Below, piece after piece: positions 60,884 through 64,000 of a stretch of 64,000 nt of DNA (positions are counted from its first letter, which is position 1; every line of letters starts with the position of its first letter). The position numbers and the translations under genes were made by a program. Origin of the DNA: Candidatus Protochlamydia phocaeensis (GTDB lineage Bacteria > Chlamydiota > Chlamydiia > Chlamydiales > Parachlamydiaceae); assembly GCF_001545115.1 (NCBI RefSeq), contig NZ_FCNU01000028.1:186001-250000 (forward strand), in the 5' to 3' direction. The notes under the pieces were generated by a model that did not search any database, was not told where the DNA came from, and saw nothing but the letters and a program-made list of their open reading frames with translations.

Positions 60884-62382
60884 CGGGAAAACAAGAAGGC
60901 ATTTTCATGGAAAATTGGAAAGAATTGAATGAATGGGCGCTTGCGGCTGGACGCGTCTTTAAGAGCCCTCAGACAGGCTATATCCACTATCACCATTCCA
61001 ATTCCCTTAGCCTTGTCCATCAAACCATTCCTTTATATGAAAATGCCCTTTTCATTTTAGCTCTGCTTAAATCTAGGCTTGTCGACAATATTCAAGAGGC
61101 AAAAGGGCTTTTGAACCGGATTCTATATTTCCAATGCCAAGAAGGAGAGGCGGCGGGAAATTTCCCTTTCTATCTCCATGATTTTCCTAACTGTTTCGAA
61201 CCGGAGCAAGGCGTTCAGCTCTTAGCTCCTTTTTATTGGATTTTGAAGTTGTTTGGACATGTTCTAGGTCATGAACTTAAAAATAGAATGGAAAAATCCC
61301 TTTCTCAATTAATTGAATTTGCCCTTCGTGCCCATCAAGCAAAGGCTTTCCCTTATTCTCTTTCTGTCCGGCTATCTGCTGGATTGATTGCATGCGGAAT
61401 CTTGCTAAAAAATGAAGAGTGGAGGGAAAAAGGGCATCAGGCTTGGTTGGAAATGGCTCAATCTTGCGACAGCTGGTATGCGACTGCCCACATAGCTGAT
61501 ATTTTAATAGCATTCCAAATGGCAGAAGAAACGTTAAATGGGGCTTGGGCTTTTTTTGGGAAGTTCCTCAGGCAGACATGGCACAAGCAAGCTTGCTGCT
61601 ACATAGGTCCTTGCGTAAGAGAGCTGCAAGAACAGGAAGAGCCGCAAGTCAATCTTTATGATTTCTTTTTGGGCTATCTCTATGGGCGTTTTCCCCAACG
61701 CGCTAAAAAAATTGGCATTGCGCATTTGCAAGCGTCTTTAATACAGCCTTTTTCCTTTCATCTAGAAGAATTAGAGCTTCCTTATCAAATTGAGGGGACA
61801 TATAAAAAACAAAAATGGATGCTCTCTTGCCGCTCTACACGTGCTTATACCCTTTTAGAGAAAAAGGAGAAAGCTGGGCCTTCTTTGGACAAAACCTATA
61901 CGCCTTTCCGATTGGTATGGGGAAATGAACTGCATGCTCATACGTTGGTTTGTCAAGGAGGGAAATATGAAAGGATGGAGTTTAAGCTTGGATCGGATGA
62001 ACTCCAGACAGCTCAAGAAAGCGTCGAACTATTTTTTGATTTCGAGCAAGATTTTAATTATGAAGGCAAAGAGCAACGCGACATTTGTTTTTATTTTGAT
62101 TTTCATCCGGATGCCCGCATACAGATTAAAGAGCAAGCTTCTACAACCTTTGAATTGGGACAGCCTATTACCCTGCGTTTGAATGAGCAACAGCTATCTT
62201 TAACATTTTCGCTCGTTCAAGGAGAAGGGGATTTTCTAGGTCACCTAGCAAGAGGGAATCGCCCCTCTCAGATCAAATCTAAAGAAGAGAAGTCCTTTCA
62301 AACATATGATTGGGTCGTTTTTTTGAGAACAATTAGACGTCATTCCGTTTGCCGTCTTAAAGCAATTCTGCAATTTTCCTAA
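60880..62382 (+). CDS. Hypothetical protein, helical toroid plus beta domain
   Basis: I do not recognise this 500-residue protein. Its first ~290 residues are helical with repeat-like pairs (ENALFILALLKSRLVDNIQE, FALRAHQAKAFPYSLSVRLS, WYATAHIADILIAFQMAEET), then a beta-rich C-terminus (FELGQPITLRLNEQQLSLTF). The layout and length resemble the CT266-like protein at 42898-44382. ATG 60880 overlaps the SDR stop; ATG 60907 with AAGG upstream is an alternative. Being in the operon with folate genes does not explain it. No catalytic residues can be named. Confidence 0.55.
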   Translation: MTGKQEGIFMENWKELNEWALAAGRVFKSPQTGYIHYHHSNSLSLVHQTIPLYENALFILALLKSRLVDNIQEAKGLLNRILYFQCQEGEAAGNFPFYLHDFPNCFEPEQGVQLLAPFYWILKLFGHVLGHELKNRMEKSLSQLIEFALRAHQAKAFPYSLSVRLSAGLIACGILLKNEEWREKGHQAWLEMAQSCDSWYATAHIADILIAFQMAEETLNGAWAFFGKFLRQTWHKQACCYIGPCVRELQEQEEPQVNLYDFFLGYLYGRFPQRAKKIGIAHLQASLIQPFSFHLEELELPYQIEGTYKKQKWMLSCRSTRAYTLLEKKEKAGPSLDKTYTPFRLVWGNELHAHTLVCQGGKYERMEFKLGSDELQTAQESVELFFDFEQDFNYEGKEQRDICFYFDFHPDARIQIKEQASTTFELGQPITLRLNEQQLSLTFSLVQGEGDFLGHLARGNRPSQIKSKEEKSFQTYDWVVFLRTIRRHSVCRLKAILQFS

Positions 62383-62396
62383 TTTTCGTTTCGGTT

Positions 62397-63260
62397 ATGC
62401 AGCCTAATAAGCAGATATCTTGGCAATTATTAGTGATTTTTCTGCTATTTCTTTCCAGCTGTCAGCCTTGGTCTCGGGAATATAGGGACTTTTATAGCTA
62501 TGCGAAGAAAAGCTATGATAGCAGTCCTATTCCCATGCAGGAGAGCGATTTTTTTTTAGTGATCTTGGTCAATGCGCGGCATTTGGATTATACGGATACG
62601 CGTTCTTTTTTTAAAACTGTTGCCAAGCATCCTACAGATGGGAGCAAAAGCGGCGATGTTGGCCATGCTTGGATTTATCTTCAAGGCAAGGTTAATGGAA
62701 AAGTATGGGTTTTGGAAGGCGGGCATTCGGGGGAAAGGGGAAGGCTTCAGGCTAGATATTTTGATGGGATCATGAATTATAATGATTGGGGATATGCCAA
62801 TCCCTCTGATGAGCAAAAACAGTATCCGCGTTATGAACCCAATCCTGTCAAGTATTTATGGGCAACGCTAGAAGACGGGTATTTTGAAAAGGGAGCTGGC
62901 GGGCATCGGCCTACTTACGCTGCCAAAGTGGATTTAACCGAGCAGCAATTCTACCGCATTTTGCAGTTTATCCATCCCCGTTATTATCCTTACCGCCAAT
63001 ATGCCCTGACAAACCTGCAATGCTCGTCTTATGCCGCTCAAGTCGCCGTTTTAGCCGATCTCTATGTAGAGTCCGAGGTGTCCATGGCCGTCCAGCCACG
63101 CATTTGGTTCGGCAGAAGATGGGTGCGTTTTTGGACAGACCCTTGCTATTCCGTTATTACTTTTTCCAGTCCGGATGTGTTGGAGAAAAGTTTGATGGAA
63201 GCTGTGCAGGAAGGCCGAGCAGAATATGCGCTAGATTGGTATTTAAAAAAGCGGCTTTGA
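62397..63260 (+). CDS. Hypothetical lipoprotein with possible Cys/His catalytic pair
   Basis: A 287-residue lipoprotein (signal QLLVIFLLFLSSC, lipobox LSSC). The mature part contains GDVGHAWIYLQGKVNGKVWV and, about 110 residues later, NLQCSSYAAQVAVLADLY. A conserved-looking His followed by a Cys recalls permuted papain-like/NlpC-related folds (DUF4105-type), but this is a motif impression only. It is the last gene of the plus-strand operon and its end overlaps the convergent phosphatase gene by 18 nt. It would face the periplasm or surface. Confidence 0.55.
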   Translation: MQPNKQISWQLLVIFLLFLSSCQPWSREYRDFYSYAKKSYDSSPIPMQESDFFLVILVNARHLDYTDTRSFFKTVAKHPTDGSKSGDVGHAWIYLQGKVNGKVWVLEGGHSGERGRLQARYFDGIMNYNDWGYANPSDEQKQYPRYEPNPVKYLWATLEDGYFEKGAGGHRPTYAAKVDLTEQQFYRILQFIHPRYYPYRQYALTNLQCSSYAAQVAVLADLYVESEVSMAVQPRIWFGRRWVRFWTDPCYSVITFSSPDVLEKSLMEAVQEGRAEYALDWYLKKRL

Positions 63261-63875
63261 TAGGACGCCAACTGTTTCTTCTAATGCGAAAAGCTGCTGG
63301 CCTATCTTTAATTTGATATAGCCGCAGTTGGAAATCACCCACTTGTTTTTAGGAATAAAATTTACATGGTCGAGAACAGACCGAATAACCCCTCCATGCG
63401 AGACAACTAAAATCGCTTGGCCTGTATAAGGGTGGACATGAGAAAGCAAATAATTTTTAACCCTGCAAAAAACGGATGACCACGTCTCTACTTCTGGATG
63501 CCAAACGGAATTTAAATATTCTTCCTGTGAAGAGGCTCCTGGACGGGAAATAAAAAATTGCCTCATCAAGTTGTCAACTTCTTTAAAGCTTTTTCCTTCA
63601 AAGGAACCAGCATGCCGCTCTCGCAGCTCGGAGGATTCAAAAAGAGGGATGGGATGCGGATCAATAATGCATTTAGCCGTCTCTTTAGCACGAGATAAAT
63701 CCGAAGAAAAAGCTGCCTTGAAAGAGATATGAGAAAGGACTTGCTTCAAGCTTTGGGCTTGAAGCATTCCTTGCGCATTTAAGGGAATGTCCGTGTGTCC
63801 CTGAAGACGTCCAGCTGCATTCCAATCCGTTTCTCCATGCCGGACAATGTACACCTCGCAAGACTCTTGGCTCAT
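63243..63875 (-). CDS. Histidine phosphatase (phosphoglycerate mutase-like)
   Basis: A 210-residue member of the histidine phosphatase superfamily. [20 protein letters not shown] is the RHGE motif with the phospho-His. [13 protein letters not shown] and [14 protein letters not shown] contain the second Arg and Glu, and [11 protein letters not shown] the catalytic distal His. CobC/GpmB-type phosphatases look like this, so the substrate could be a sugar phosphate or alpha-ribazole phosphate. ATG 63875 overlaps the fabI stop (ATGA), so both are one transcript. Confidence 0.88.
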   Translation of the reverse strand: MSQESCEVYIVRHGETDWNAAGRLQGHTDIPLNAQGMLQAQSLKQVLSHISFKAAFSSDLSRAKETAKCIIDPHPIPLFESSELRERHAGSFEGKSFKEVDNLMRQFFISRPGASSQEEYLNSVWHPEVETWSSVFCRVKNYLLSHVHPYTGQAILVVSHGGVIRSVLDHVNFIPKNKWVISNCGYIKLKIGQQLFALEETVGVLSKPLF

Positions 63876-64000
63876 AAAGCTTCCGCAGCCTTTGGTTTTA
63901 ATGTAGGACTATCTACTCCAACTCCCATGGTATGCAAACCATGGTCTACATAAAGAATGGTCCCTGTGATGGCCGATGCTAAAGGCGAGGACAAGAAAGC
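63872..64000 (-). CDS. fabI: Enoyl-[acyl-carrier-protein] reductase, C-terminal end
   Basis: The last 42 codons of FabI, the NADH-dependent enoyl-ACP reductase of fatty-acid elongation. [20 protein letters not shown] then GLHTMGVG is the characteristic FabI C-terminus (xxxSPLASxITGxxxxVDxGxxxMG). The frame is open to the right edge; the rest of the gene, including the catalytic Tyr and Lys, is outside. The TGA stop overlaps the phosphatase start. Confidence 0.93.
   Translation of the reverse strand, partial: AFLSSPLASAITGTILYVDHGLHTMGVGVDSPTLKPKAAEAL

Overview
The window reads as a chromosomal segment of a chlamydia-like bacterium, most likely a Parachlamydiaceae-type symbiont of amoebae. 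Three things point there. The order groES-groEL next to pepF matches the Chlamydiales. The run IHF/HU - long CT266-like protein - accA - msbA matches the Chlamydia trachomatis CT267-CT264 neighbourhood, followed further on by a DnaQ exonuclease and a CT260-like chaperone. Genes for proton-pumping complex I, which the Chlamydiaceae lack, sit beside eukaryote-directed effector-like genes. These assignments come from reading the translations, not from a database search.

Layout. 1-3.8 kb: end of a nuo operon (nuoL C-terminus, nuoM, nuoN). 4-9.6 kb: an M48-like membrane peptidase, then a four-gene tripartite exporter (permease, ATPase, HlyD adaptor, TolC-like lipoprotein). 9.7-16.7 kb: a decayed carotenoid oxygenase, a His-rich secreted protein, a flavin monooxygenase, a 780-bp graveyard of gene remnants, an Old Yellow Enzyme, a CsbD-like protein and a DUF1254/1214 protein. 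16.7-23.1 kb: an accessory region with a nucleotidyltransferase/winged-helix pair between diverged direct repeats, a broken toxin with an intact antitoxin, a possible PD-(D/E)XK protein, a beheaded RNase-H-like nuclease, and HTH/terminase-like phage debris. It ends near tRNA-Asn (23.75 kb).

24.4-30.0 kb is the most interesting block: four consecutive plus-strand genes that mostly pair an N-terminal hydrophobic hairpin with an enzyme-like domain. They are a HAD/COG5610-like protein, a CX5R phosphatase-like protein, an alpha/beta hydrolase with a Cys nucleophile, and a ubiquitin-specific-protease-like protein. A second CX5R protein resembling SopB/IpgD phosphoinositide phosphatases lies at 48.9 kb. 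I read these as candidate inclusion-membrane or secreted effectors.

30-64 kb is mostly housekeeping: groESL with a CIRCE operator, pepF, ptsH, a BFN-domain protein, rpiA, a Nif3-like protein, tyrS, IHF/HU, an L,D-transpeptidase, accA, msbA, dnaQ, a FliO-like protein, an operon with a NUDIX-FolB fusion and a pteridine-reductase-like SDR, a phosphoglycerate-mutase-family protein and the end of fabI. Intergenic spaces here hold two families of palindromic dispersed repeats, at least six copies of one and two of the other, which I do not recognise.
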